This document shows positions 1 to 8,030 of a DNA stretch of 64,000 bases, piece after piece (position 1 is the first letter of the stretch; every line of letters begins with the position of its first letter). The DNA comes from Haliea alexandrii (GTDB lineage: Bacteria; Pseudomonadota; Gammaproteobacteria; Pseudomonadales; Halieaceae), in the NCBI RefSeq assembly GCF_003719295.1, contig NZ_RFLW01000003.1:372001-436000 (forward strand). The letters run 5' to 3'. The notes beneath the pieces are model-generated. The model did not search any database, was not told the origin of the DNA, and was given only the letters and a program-made list of their open reading frames with translations. The translations under genes and the position numbers were made by a program.

Positions 1-137
1 GTATCAAAAAACGGCTCCAGCTGTCCCTGACTCGCCGGCTGCTGCTCCGAGATCAGTAACCCCCCGATCAGGGCGAGCGTTAGCAGCAGGTGATTACCAC
101 AGAGTGCAACGGGTGCCAGCCAGCGGATAATAGACAT
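1..137 (-). CDS. Partial hypothetical membrane or exported protein (5' end only)
   Basis: A reading frame starts at an ATG at 137 and runs off the left edge, giving 45 codons. It opens with MSIIRWLAPVALCG, followed by a strongly hydrophobic stretch (LLLTLALIGGLLIS) and then a polar, Gln-rich segment. This fits an N-terminal membrane anchor or signal sequence. No clear Shine-Dalgarno lies upstream. It is on the same strand as, and downstream of, the small exported protein gene at 276-734. I do not recognise the family. The frame is short, so a chance ORF cannot be excluded. Confidence 0.35.
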   Translation of the reverse strand, partial: MSIIRWLAPVALCGNHLLLTLALIGGLLISEQQPASQGQLEPFFD

Positions 138-275
138 TGTGACTTGATGGACTCGGTCAGCAGATTGGCGTTGTTATACTCGCCTCTCGGGAAGACCGCT
201 AGACGGAATTTTACCGGTTTGCGCGGGAAGCAAGCAGAAGACCGGGGGCAACCCCGGCCTCCGCGATGTCGCCGG

Positions 276-734
276 TTATTCGCGGAACTTGAGAACCTGT
301 AGCAGTGAGGAACCCTGAACTTCACGGTATTCTGCACGATTACCGCTTTCATCCACCATCGCCTGCTCGCTCTTTTCACTCCACGCGGCGTATTCCTTCT
401 GACGCTTTTCGCCCTCGGCACCACTGGGAACACTCTCAATGATGCGAATGATGTAAAGGTCTGGCTCTCCCTTGCGGGCGTGCACATTAGAGAGTATCAC
501 GTAGTCCTTGATCCATCCTTTGGACTTGGCGAACTCACTGTTCTTGCGCCATTCATCCGAGAGCCAATTCGTATATTTCCAACTACCGCCATCCTTTACA
601 TCAACTGCCGTAACGTCCCAATAATCGGCGCCGTACATGGGCCATTCTTCCTCCGCCATAGCCTGCGTAGACAGCAGCAGCGATACAGCGCCCAGAACGA
701 GCCCGCCAAAGACATTCTTATTGGTTATTCTCAT
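276..734 (-). CDS. Small exported hypothetical protein with signal peptide
   Basis: A 152-residue protein beginning MRITNKNVFGG with a hydrophobic core (LVLGAVSLLLS) and a plausible signal peptidase site after TQAMA, so it is probably periplasmic or secreted. The mature part is rich in Trp, Tyr and charged residues (EEEWPMYGADYW; WSEKSEQ) and has no motif I can assign. The frame could start five codons earlier at 749, but AGGA lies eight bases before the ATG at 734 and overlaps the upstream candidate, so 734 is preferred. It appears monocistronic, with a hairpin-rich gap upstream. Function unknown. Confidence 0.7.
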   Translation of the reverse strand: MRITNKNVFGGLVLGAVSLLLSTQAMAEEEWPMYGADYWDVTAVDVKDGGSWKYTNWLSDEWRKNSEFAKSKGWIKDYVILSNVHARKGEPDLYIIRIIESVPSGAEGEKRQKEYAAWSEKSEQAMVDESGNRAEYREVQGSSLLQVLKFRE

Positions 735-786
735 TGACTGTTTCCTCATGCGGCAAGCCGCATAGTGTGTTTTGCTGTATCGAACT

Positions 787-831
787 CGGCCACAGCATGG
801 CCGAATTCGAACCCTGGCTGCTTCGCAGCCA
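787..831. repeat. Two adjacent hairpins in an intergenic gap
   Basis: Two inverted repeats lie side by side: CGGCCA/TGGCCG around a five-base loop (787-803) and TGGCTGC/GCAGCCA around the loop TTC (815-831). Neither is followed by a T-run, so they are not canonical intrinsic terminators. They sit between the divergent genes at 276-734 and 989-1915. The wider gap (735-988) otherwise shows only an A+T-rich stretch before the HDOD gene that may hold its promoter. Confidence 0.4.
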
Positions 832-988
832 TAACTGAGTGTAGTCGGGTACAGCAGTTCCCGCGAAGTTTGATGATAGAGGGTATAAGTGGAACCGCAC
901 CGCCTATCGCCAGCAGCGCCGGCAGTGCAACACAGGCCGCTTTTTTATTTTATACTCGAGTTAAATAGATGGGGCTCAGGACTACAAC

Positions 989-1915
989 ATGGGAAAAGTG
1001 ATACGGGATATTTCCTCCAAGCATCTCAATCCATTTAAAGAGGAGCCGGAGGAGAAGGTGGCGCAGGAGCGGGTCATTGATCAGAACGCGCTGGAATTCG
1101 TCAAACAACTTGCCTCCGACCTACAGCAGGGGGAGTTCGACCTTCCGCCCTTCCCCGACACCGCACTGCGAGTACAGCAGTGCATCAGGGACCCTGCGGC
1201 GGACAACCGTTCACTCGCTGCCGTGATCGCGACGGAGCCCGCTCTCGCTGCACGACTGATGCGCATGGCAAACTCGGCGCTGATGCGGCGCGGCCCCATG
1301 GAAGTCACCGACATACCCACCGCAATCTCGCGCGTCGGCATGACCATGGTACAGAATGCGGCCATGTCTTTTGCCGCCCGGGAGGCCTTCAAGGCCCCGC
1401 CCGGCAGTGCCTGCGTCAGCGAGTTGAACAGCTTGCGGCAGACCAGCGTCAAGGTGGCAGCAATCGCCTATGTGCTGGCGAAGGAGGCACCTAGCCTGCG
1501 CAAACCCGACGAGGCCATGCTGGCTGGCTTGCTGAGCTCGGTGGGCAAGTTCTACATCTACACCAAGGCCGCCGATCACGTCGAATTGTTCGCCGACCGC
1601 CGCGCGCTGGATCGCCTGATCGCACAGTGGCACACCGGCGTCGCTCGCGCCATTGTCGAATCCTGGCAGTTTCCAGATACCGTTGCCCAGGCTGTCGACG
1701 AGCAGGAAGTTAAAGAAAAGAACCGCATCGACGGTGCAGACTTGAGCGACGTGTTGCTGATTGCGAACATCATCGCCCGCGCTGGCGTCAAGGCAGCGGA
1801 GCACCTTGGGGACCTGGATTCACTGGCGCGGCTGAGAATGGACGCAAATACACTGCGCGCTACGCTGGAAGCCGGCGAGGATGATATTCAGTCGATGATG
1901 TCTGCGATGTCGTGA
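989..1915 (+). CDS. HDOD domain protein
   Basis: 308 residues. The central part (about residues 45-250) matches the HDOD fold, a catalytically degenerate HD-type helical domain: the opening DLPPFPDTALRV, a helix with VIATEPALAARLMRMANS, and AISRVGMTMVQN. HDOD proteins usually act in signalling or regulation (chemotaxis, c-di-GMP, competence) through protein contacts rather than hydrolysis. No output domain such as EAL or a receiver is attached. The N-terminal ~40 residues are charged and probably flexible. An AGGAC ribosome site precedes the ATG. It stands alone, with 334 bases before the next gene, and the context gives no partner. Confidence 0.85.
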   Translation: MGKVIRDISSKHLNPFKEEPEEKVAQERVIDQNALEFVKQLASDLQQGEFDLPPFPDTALRVQQCIRDPAADNRSLAAVIATEPALAARLMRMANSALMRRGPMEVTDIPTAISRVGMTMVQNAAMSFAAREAFKAPPGSACVSELNSLRQTSVKVAAIAYVLAKEAPSLRKPDEAMLAGLLSSVGKFYIYTKAADHVELFADRRALDRLIAQWHTGVARAIVESWQFPDTVAQAVDEQEVKEKNRIDGADLSDVLLIANIIARAGVKAAEHLGDLDSLARLRMDANTLRATLEAGEDDIQSMMSAMS

Positions 1916-2064
1916 GAAGTAGCGCAAACTGTCGTTGGTACCGCTCAAGTTTCACCGGAGTTCTTGAAAACGCGCGCCTCACATCCATACTAAAGCCGGT
2001 CACGACGATGTGGTGTTACTGCAAGAGACGTCCTGATTAAAGATGAGTCGGCGGGGTCGCCCGG

Positions 2065-2083
2065 TATCGATAATAAATCGATA
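2065..2083. promoter_or_regulatory. Perfect 7+5+7 palindrome, candidate operator
   Basis: TATCGAT and ATCGATA flank the spacer AATAA, giving a perfect 19-base palindrome in the 334-base gap between the HDOD gene and tetR. It lies about 110 bases upstream of the tetR promoter. Its size and symmetry suit a dimeric DNA-binding protein; the regulator is unknown. Apart from this site and the promoter/operator at 2193-2236 I see nothing coding in 1916-2249. Confidence 0.4.
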
Positions 2084-2192
2084 GTTATTCTGTTTGACAG
2101 GTTACCCACAGCAACAAAAAACCGGAGCTGCAAGCCCAACCACCTTAGGGCGCACCGTAACAATAGCTCGGGCGCTCACGCCTACCTGTGTG

Positions 2193-2236
2193 TTGACTAA
2201 GCCCCGGCATCCAGCTAGCATCTTAACGAACGTTTA
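2193..2236 (+). promoter_or_regulatory. Promoter and overlapping TetR-type operator for the RND/P450 operon
   Basis: A -35 TTGACT (2193-2198), a 17-base spacer and a -10 TAGCAT (2216-2221) form a good sigma-70 promoter. Immediately downstream, over the expected transcription start, is TTAACGAACGTTTA (2223-2236). It fits the symmetric pattern TnAACGnnCGTTnA, typical of TetR-family operators. The tetR ATG follows at 2250. The arrangement predicts that the TetR protein represses itself and the whole downstream operon, with relief by an unknown ligand. Confidence 0.7.
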
Positions 2237-2249
2237 GTAAGGATTACAC

Positions 2250-2831
2250 ATGGAGCAAACTCAAGAGCGCCTACTCAATGTGTCAGCGCAATTATTCTCG
2301 AAGCAAGGTTTCACCGGTGTATCAATGCGGGATATCGCCCGGGACGTGGGCATTACGCAGGCTGCAATCTACCACCATTTCTCCAGTAAAGAAGCTCTGT
2401 ACATCGCGACCGTCACTTACCTGTTTGAGCAACAGACACTAGGAATCAGCGAGAAAATGGCCGCAATAGATGACCCCGCCCAGCGGCTGAAGCTCCTTGT
2501 AAGCGCCATGATGGAGGCTACTGCTGAGGATCCAAGATTCAGGCGCATCTACATGCGAGAGCTGCTGGAAGGGGACGAAAAAAAATTAAAAGCTATCGCA
2601 CAAAGTGCATTTACCGCGTTCTATGAACCCCTGTACGCGCTAATGGGAGAACTGGCCCCCAACACCAATCCACAGCTCCTGATTTTCTCGATGACCGGGA
2701 TGATTTTCCATCATCTCGACGCGCGCAAGCTAGCCCCTCACTTGCCACATACTGCCGAAGGCGCTACCGCAATTCCTTCGTTGGCGGAACATATCACGAA
2801 CCTGATTCTGCATGGCGTAACCTCCTCATGA
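2250..2831 (+). CDS. TetR family transcriptional regulator
   Basis: 193 residues with the family's N-terminal helix-turn-helix (about residues 8-52: SAQLFSKQGFTGVSMRDIARDVGITQ, shortened here to its key part GVSMRDIARDVG, then AAIYHHFSSKEAL). The rest is the helical ligand-binding and dimerisation domain. AAGGA precedes the ATG. It is the first gene of the operon and its stop overlaps the adaptor start by ATGA, so regulator and pump are translated together. The palindrome at 2223-2236 is the probable target. The inducer cannot be read from the sequence; the neighbouring thioesterases and P450 suggest a hydrophobic or acyl compound. Confidence 0.9.
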   Translation: MEQTQERLLNVSAQLFSKQGFTGVSMRDIARDVGITQAAIYHHFSSKEALYIATVTYLFEQQTLGISEKMAAIDDPAQRLKLLVSAMMEATAEDPRFRRIYMRELLEGDEKKLKAIAQSAFTAFYEPLYALMGELAPNTNPQLLIFSMTGMIFHHLDARKLAPHLPHTAEGATAIPSLAEHITNLILHGVTSS

Positions 2832-3910
2832 AATGTCTCGTATTGGGCCTTTTCGCGCTGACGCTCTTGGGGTGCGAGGCATCCTCAGGACCTGATGTAG
2901 GCGTAACGTCTACGAAGACCGGCACTCGGGTAATGGTCACCAACCCAAAACGACGCTCAATCGAATACACGTTGACGGCACTGGGCTCTGTTGAAAGCAT
3001 CCATAATCCGACGATATCTGCGGAAACTTCAGGCCGGATCGTCAGCATTGAGGTGAGTGAGGGTCAATCTATCGCGTCACAGCAGCTGCTCGCGACGATA
3101 GACGGCACCTTGCACAGCATAGAGGCAGACAAGGCGGCAGGCGAATTAAAGCGCCAACGTGTATTAGTTGAAAACCAGCAGCGCGAAGTCGAACATTTGC
3201 AACGATTGGCAAAGTCTCAATCGGTTTCCAAGGATCAATTGGATGATGAGCAATCTCAATTAGAGATGTTGTCAGCGATGCTGGAGGTCGCGAGGAAACA
3301 AAGCCAGCAGGCGCTTCACCTTGAATCCAAAACAAAGGTAACAGCGCCCAGGGAAGGGTTAATCGCCAAGCGACACATCTCCAGAGGCGACTACGTCACG
3401 CCGGGACAACCCCTATTCGATTTGGTTTCGGTCAGTAAATTACAAGCGAGACTGGCTTTTCCCGAACACCATGCCGCCCGTATTCATGTCGGAAAACACG
3501 TAAGACTGGAATCTCCGGCATCTCCAGCGACCGCTGCAGTTGGAATGGTAACCAGCGTAAATCCGCGTATCAATCCGATGAGCCGGGCCCTGAACGTTCT
3601 GGTCGAGTTTGACAACCCGGGCGGCTGGTATCCGGGCGCAAGCGTTGACGCCACGATGATATTAGAGCGGCGCCACGACGCCCTGACAATTCCTCTCATC
3701 AGTGTCGTTCGACGCGATCACGGCGATGCCGTTTTCGTCGTCGAGGGGGGCCACGCGAATCAGCAACCGGTGAAACTGGGTTGGCGAGAAGAGACTTGGG
3801 TGGAGGTACTAGAGGGTCTGGAGGAACGGGACCAGGTGGTCACTGAAGGCTCGGCACTCATTAGCGATGGCAGCCTGCTCAGCATCACGCCCAAGAATTC
3901 TGCGCGATGA
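2828..3910 (+). CDS. RND efflux periplasmic adaptor (HlyD/membrane fusion family), lipoprotein
   Basis: 360 residues. The N-terminus MKCLVLGLFALTLLGC carries a lipobox with Cys16 as the lipidation site, so it is an inner-membrane-anchored periplasmic lipoprotein. It has the half-motif layout of membrane fusion proteins: a lipoyl-like first half (SGRIVSIEVSEGQSI), a coiled-coil hairpin rich in Gln and Glu (about residues 100-160), the second lipoyl half (APREGLIAKRHISRGDYVTPGQ), then beta-barrel and membrane-proximal domains. It bridges the RND pump encoded next (ATGA overlap) to an outer-membrane channel. No TolC-type gene lies in the operon, so the channel must come from elsewhere. Confidence 0.9.
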   Translation: MKCLVLGLFALTLLGCEASSGPDVGVTSTKTGTRVMVTNPKRRSIEYTLTALGSVESIHNPTISAETSGRIVSIEVSEGQSIASQQLLATIDGTLHSIEADKAAGELKRQRVLVENQQREVEHLQRLAKSQSVSKDQLDDEQSQLEMLSAMLEVARKQSQQALHLESKTKVTAPREGLIAKRHISRGDYVTPGQPLFDLVSVSKLQARLAFPEHHAARIHVGKHVRLESPASPATAAVGMVTSVNPRINPMSRALNVLVEFDNPGGWYPGASVDATMILERRHDALTIPLISVVRRDHGDAVFVVEGGHANQQPVKLGWREETWVEVLEGLEERDQVVTEGSALISDGSLLSITPKNSAR

Positions 3911-6900
3911 ATTTTGTGAATGTTTTTGTCCGTCGCCGCGTACTGGCATACATGCTCAGCGCCGCCATCATCCTGTTTGGCCTGATAGGATTGCGGGACA
4001 TCGGACTCGACCGCATGCCCAACGTCAGCCCTCCTGTAGTCACCGTAACCACCGTCAACCCGGGCGCGAGCCCAGAGATAATGGACAGCAGCATCACCAG
4101 CGTAATCGAGGCGTCGGTCAATTCGATCTCTGCTATTGACTACGTGCGTTCACGCTCTGTGCCCAGTGTGTCACAAGTGCGGGTCTCGTTCGAACTCAGC
4201 AAAGACGCCAACGTTGCATTCAACGAAGTACAGGCAAAGGTTAACCAGGTGATCAACGATCTGCCGGAGGAAGCGGAAACGCCAATCGTGGCCAAGATCG
4301 ACCCCAATGCTATTCCCGTGATGTGGTTGGTACTGACGGGCGATCGCCCGTTGAACGAACTCAACAGGATAGCGCGACACGAGGTAAAAAAGCTGCTGGA
4401 AAACATCGACGGCGTAGGCGAGGTGTTGGTCGGCGGCGGACGTGAGCGCAAGATACGCGTGGATCTCGATCTGGCAAGAATGTCGGCACTGGGATTAACG
4501 GCGCAAGATGTCATTGCAGCGTTCGCCCGCGAACATATCCAAATTCCGGGAGGCTACCTGGTGAGCGGCAATCTCGAAAAGCTGCTCCATCTGGACCTGG
4601 AGTATCACAGTGTGACGGAACTCGGAAACCTGGTTGTCATCTGGCGTGATCAAATCCCGGTGAAGTTGGGAGAGATTTCAGCTATTAGTGACGGTCTGTC
4701 AGACAAACGCAGCCTCGCCGGCTTCAATGGCAGCGAAGGTGTCGCAATCGGTATTCAAAAAGTGCAGAACGCGAATACAGTAGCGTTGGTGCGCGAGGTA
4801 TCTGCACGGCTTGACGAGATTGTCAGGCCATCTTTAGCCGATGGCGTGGAGTTGATCGTCGCGACTGATGAATCCGACATAATTGAGGCTACAGTAACAG
4901 CTCTTAAAAATCACGTAATGGAGGGCACTCTTCTTGCAGCGCTCGTGGTGCTGTTCTATCTGTTAAATCTTCCGGCAACCCTGATCATTGCCACTGCTAT
5001 CCCGGTCTCCCTCGCCGGCGCCGTGGTGGTCATGTACTTCGGTGATTACACTTTCAACATTATGACCCTGTCGGGTCTACTACTTCTCATAGGGGTGGTG
5101 GTCGATGATGCCATCGTTGTGCTGGAGAATATTCACCGACAACATGACCTAAATAATGTCAGTCCAGAACAGGCTGCGAGCGTGGGCACTCGCGAGGTGC
5201 TGTTTCCCGTTATCGCAGCATCCCTGACGCTGGTTTGCATGTTCACGGCTGTGATTTTCATGCCAGGTATGGTCGGTATCTTCATGCGTTCTTTTGCCGT
5301 AGTTGTAGTGGTCGGCGTGATAGCGTCTCTGTTTGTGTCCCTGACGCTTACACCGGCCTTGTGCGCGCGCTTCCTGGTCGCGCGCAGCAACGATGGAAAC
5401 CGGCTAGTCAGTTCATTACAACGCTTTCATTCGTGGACAGACACAGTGTACGGCACTGCACTGAGCTGGTGTCTACAGTACCGCTGGGTAGTGGTAATGG
5501 CTACCGCATTGGTGGTGCTGAGCAGCGGGTTTTTTGCCCAGAAACTGGGCGCGGAGTTTTTTCCGGAAGACGATGAATCCAGATTCATGATCACCGTGAA
5601 AGCACCCATTGGTTCCTCCGTGGAATATATGCAATCGAAAATCGACCAGGTTGAAGCACTCGTCACACGCCACGAAGAAGTGAAACACATATTCACCACC
5701 ATCGGTTCGGCAAATTCTGACGACGTAAATGAGGGCACAGTCAACGTTATGCTTCAACCGAAAGCATCGCGCGACACTTCCCAACGAGAGGTAATGAACC
5801 AGATACGTAAAGAGCTGCTATCCATACCCGGGCTGCAGTCCTACGTAGCAAATTTTCCATTTATTTCCGGCATGAGTGACGCGCCCCTTCAGGTCTATGT
5901 TAGCGGCCCCGACTTCTACGAACTCGCGCGGCTGTCACGGCTAGTATTCGAACAATTGGCGGAGATACCGGGAATGGGTGATATCCGTATGGATCTGCAG
6001 CTGGATCGGCCGATGCTGCGCTTTGAGATAGACCGCAATCGCGCCAAGGCGCTGGGCATCGACAGCAGTACACTCGGTGATTCCCTACGCGTTCTGGCCG
6101 GCGGTGCCGACATCGCGAAATACAGTGAAGTGCCGGGAGACGGAGAACGCTACGATATTCGTGTCGCAGCGCAGCGTGCGGAGATGCGGAATGCTGATGA
6201 TCTAAAAAACATTTATCTGCGGGGCCCCACGGGAAACCTTGTTCGTCTCGATTCGGTGGTGGGTATTTTTGAGGACTACGGGCCCGCCGCAGTAAATCGC
6301 ATGAATCTCAACTTTGCCGCCGAGTATCTCAGTACGCCGGACGTATCACTCGCTGAAGCGATGGTTATGCTGCGCCGCGTCACCGAAAAAACGCTGACAC
6401 CTGGATACAGACTCGTGCTTGGGGGACAGGCAGATGAACTTGAGAAATCGAAGGGCTACTTGCTATTTTTATTCGGCACTGGCCTCTTGTTGATCTACAT
6501 GGTTCTGGCTAGTCAATTCAACTCCTTTCTACAGCCAGTATTGGTCATGCTCGCGCAACCACTCGCGATCGTCGGCGGCGTATTCGCCCTTTGGGTGACG
6601 GACTACACCCTCAGCATTTATTCAATGATTGGTTTAATTCTATTAGTGGGCCTGGTATCGAAGAATTCGATTTTACTAGTGGACCTGATCAACCGTTATC
6701 GAGAGGAAGGTATGGATACCCGAACCGCAATTGGAACCGCATGCCCGAGACGAATGCGTCCGGTACTCATGACTTCCTTGACGGTTGTGCTGGCAATGTC
6801 TCCGGCTGCACTGGGCGTTGGTGCAGGCGCGGGACAATACGGTCCTCTTGCGGTGGCGGTGATTGGCGGCGTGATCAGTTCAACTCTGTTGACGCTGGTT

Positions 6901-6981
6901 GTGGTTCCAGTCGCCTACTCATTGTTGGCACCATGGTTAAAGATCGCTGACGTCCGCGAAACACGCGAAAAACCGCTATAG
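3907..6981 (+). CDS. RND family efflux transporter permease (AcrB/MexB-like)
   Basis: 1024 residues, the normal length for a hydrophobe/amphiphile RND pump. The first transmembrane helix follows MNFVNVFVRRRVLAYML, with large periplasmic porter loops between helices 1-2 and 7-8. Proton-relay residues are visible: the Asp pair in VVVDDAIVVLEN (D400, D401) and the Lys in GLVSKNSILLVD (K919). It overlaps the adaptor by ATGA and is followed after nine bases by the first thioesterase gene, with AGGAG upstream of that gene's GTG. Substrate is unknown; linkage to acyl-thioesterases and a P450 suggests export of a modified lipid, terpenoid or aromatic compound. Confidence 0.93.
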   Translation: MNFVNVFVRRRVLAYMLSAAIILFGLIGLRDIGLDRMPNVSPPVVTVTTVNPGASPEIMDSSITSVIEASVNSISAIDYVRSRSVPSVSQVRVSFELSKDANVAFNEVQAKVNQVINDLPEEAETPIVAKIDPNAIPVMWLVLTGDRPLNELNRIARHEVKKLLENIDGVGEVLVGGGRERKIRVDLDLARMSALGLTAQDVIAAFAREHIQIPGGYLVSGNLEKLLHLDLEYHSVTELGNLVVIWRDQIPVKLGEISAISDGLSDKRSLAGFNGSEGVAIGIQKVQNANTVALVREVSARLDEIVRPSLADGVELIVATDESDIIEATVTALKNHVMEGTLLAALVVLFYLLNLPATLIIATAIPVSLAGAVVVMYFGDYTFNIMTLSGLLLLIGVVVDDAIVVLENIHRQHDLNNVSPEQAASVGTREVLFPVIAASLTLVCMFTAVIFMPGMVGIFMRSFAVVVVVGVIASLFVSLTLTPALCARFLVARSNDGNRLVSSLQRFHSWTDTVYGTALSWCLQYRWVVVMATALVVLSSGFFAQKLGAEFFPEDDESRFMITVKAPIGSSVEYMQSKIDQVEALVTRHEEVKHIFTTIGSANSDDVNEGTVNVMLQPKASRDTSQREVMNQIRKELLSIPGLQSYVANFPFISGMSDAPLQVYVSGPDFYELARLSRLVFEQLAEIPGMGDIRMDLQLDRPMLRFEIDRNRAKALGIDSSTLGDSLRVLAGGADIAKYSEVPGDGERYDIRVAAQRAEMRNADDLKNIYLRGPTGNLVRLDSVVGIFEDYGPAAVNRMNLNFAAEYLSTPDVSLAEAMVMLRRVTEKTLTPGYRLVLGGQADELEKSKGYLLFLFGTGLLLIYMVLASQFNSFLQPVLVMLAQPLAIVGGVFALWVTDYTLSIYSMIGLILLVGLVSKNSILLVDLINRYREEGMDTRTAIGTACPRRMRPVLMTSLTVVLAMSPAALGVGAGAGQYGPLAVAVIGGVISSTLLTLVVVPVAYSLLAPWLKIADVRETREKPL

Positions 6982-6990
6982 GAGATATTC

Positions 6991-7476
6991 GTGTCCACAC
7001 TCTCTGCCAGTGCAAAAGCGAAGCTTATCACCGGGATATCCGGCTTTATTCCACATACCCACTTACAGGGTATTTGTCTGGAAGAGATAAATGGAGAAGA
7101 GTTAACCTTAAGATTGCCTTTTCGGAATGAGTTAGTCGGAAACCCCGAGACCGGCACCATCCATGGTGGTGCCCTCACAGTGCTGCTGGATCACACGCTC
7201 GGTGTAGCCAGCCTTTGCTGCGATCAGCTTGGCACCACTATTACGCCTACATTAGACCTACGAATCGACCATCTGGGAGTCGCTCCAGCAGGCAAAGACA
7301 TTTTCGCCGTGGGCCGGGTTTACCACGTAACGCGCAGAATCGTATTCTCTGACGGATTTGCTTACTGTGAATCCCGGGACAAGCCCATAGCCAAAGCCAC
7401 TGGCACGTGGGTATTCATGCCCGAGTTGGATATCTCCCAGATATTGACCTCAACTGATTTGGGCACGCAGCTATGA
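6991..7476 (+). CDS. PaaI family (hotdog) thioesterase, first of a tandem pair
   Basis: 161 residues, GTG start preceded by AGGAG. The hotdog-fold signature GNPETGTIHGGALTVLLDH is present, with Asn, the HGG turn and an Asp/Glu-type position on the central helix, as in PaaI/YbgC-like acyl-CoA thioesterases. Such enzymes hydrolyse acyl- or aryl-CoA thioesters and usually act as dimers or tetramers. The end overlaps the next gene by four bases (ATGA). The pair may form a heteromer. The CoA substrate is not predictable. Confidence 0.85.
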   Translation: MSTLSASAKAKLITGISGFIPHTHLQGICLEEINGEELTLRLPFRNELVGNPETGTIHGGALTVLLDHTLGVASLCCDQLGTTITPTLDLRIDHLGVAPAGKDIFAVGRVYHVTRRIVFSDGFAYCESRDKPIAKATGTWVFMPELDISQILTSTDLGTQL

Positions 7477-7958
7477 CGCTATCACAAATCATACGTCAGC
7501 AGCCGAATGCCACTACGCTGCAGCGCTGGCTTAAAAAAGTGCCGTACGCCGCGTACCTAGGTATCAAAGCCGAGGTCAATGACAATGATATTCGGTTTAT
7601 CCTGCCCGAAGACGGCAAACTGATCGGCAACCCTACTCTGCCTGCGATTCACGGCGGTGTGGTGGGTGCTTTTATGGAACAGGCGGCCGCGTTCCACCTG
7701 ATAGCTAAAATGGATAAACCAGTATTACCCACGATTATTAACTTTTCCCTAGACTATCTACGTCCCGCTCGGCTATGTGACACCTACGCCCAATGCACCC
7801 TGACACGACAAGGGCGTTATATCGGCAATGTCAGCGTCATAGCTTGGCAAGAACAATACGAAGAGCCCACCGCTATCGCTCGCGCTCATTTTTTAATACG
7901 TGAAAGAGAAACTATCAGCTGCACGATCGAGTCGCCGGACGTTCCGCAGGGTCAATAA
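7473..7958 (+). CDS. PaaI family (hotdog) thioesterase, second of a tandem pair
   Basis: 161 residues, the same length as its upstream neighbour but clearly diverged. It carries the hotdog motif GNPTLPAIHGGVVGAFMEQ, where Glu rather than Asp occupies the helix position after HGG. The N-terminal ~35 residues (SQIIRQQPNATTLQRW onward) resemble the lead helix of PaaI-like proteins. It starts inside the stop of the first thioesterase gene, implying translational coupling and perhaps co-assembly. A 72-base gap then separates it from the P450 gene; no internal promoter is obvious there. Confidence 0.85.
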   Translation: MTLSQIIRQQPNATTLQRWLKKVPYAAYLGIKAEVNDNDIRFILPEDGKLIGNPTLPAIHGGVVGAFMEQAAAFHLIAKMDKPVLPTIINFSLDYLRPARLCDTYAQCTLTRQGRYIGNVSVIAWQEQYEEPTAIARAHFLIRERETISCTIESPDVPQGQ

Positions 7959-8030
7959 GCTCACGCACAACGACACAGACTCTCACGGGTTGCTTCAGAT
8001 GCCCAACCCATCAATACAGAGGTATGTACT

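Noticed and set aside
803-831. Possible tRNA remnant (TTCGAACC resembling a T-loop)
   Set aside because: No acceptor, D or anticodon arms can be built around it on either strand; the bases are better explained by two hairpins.
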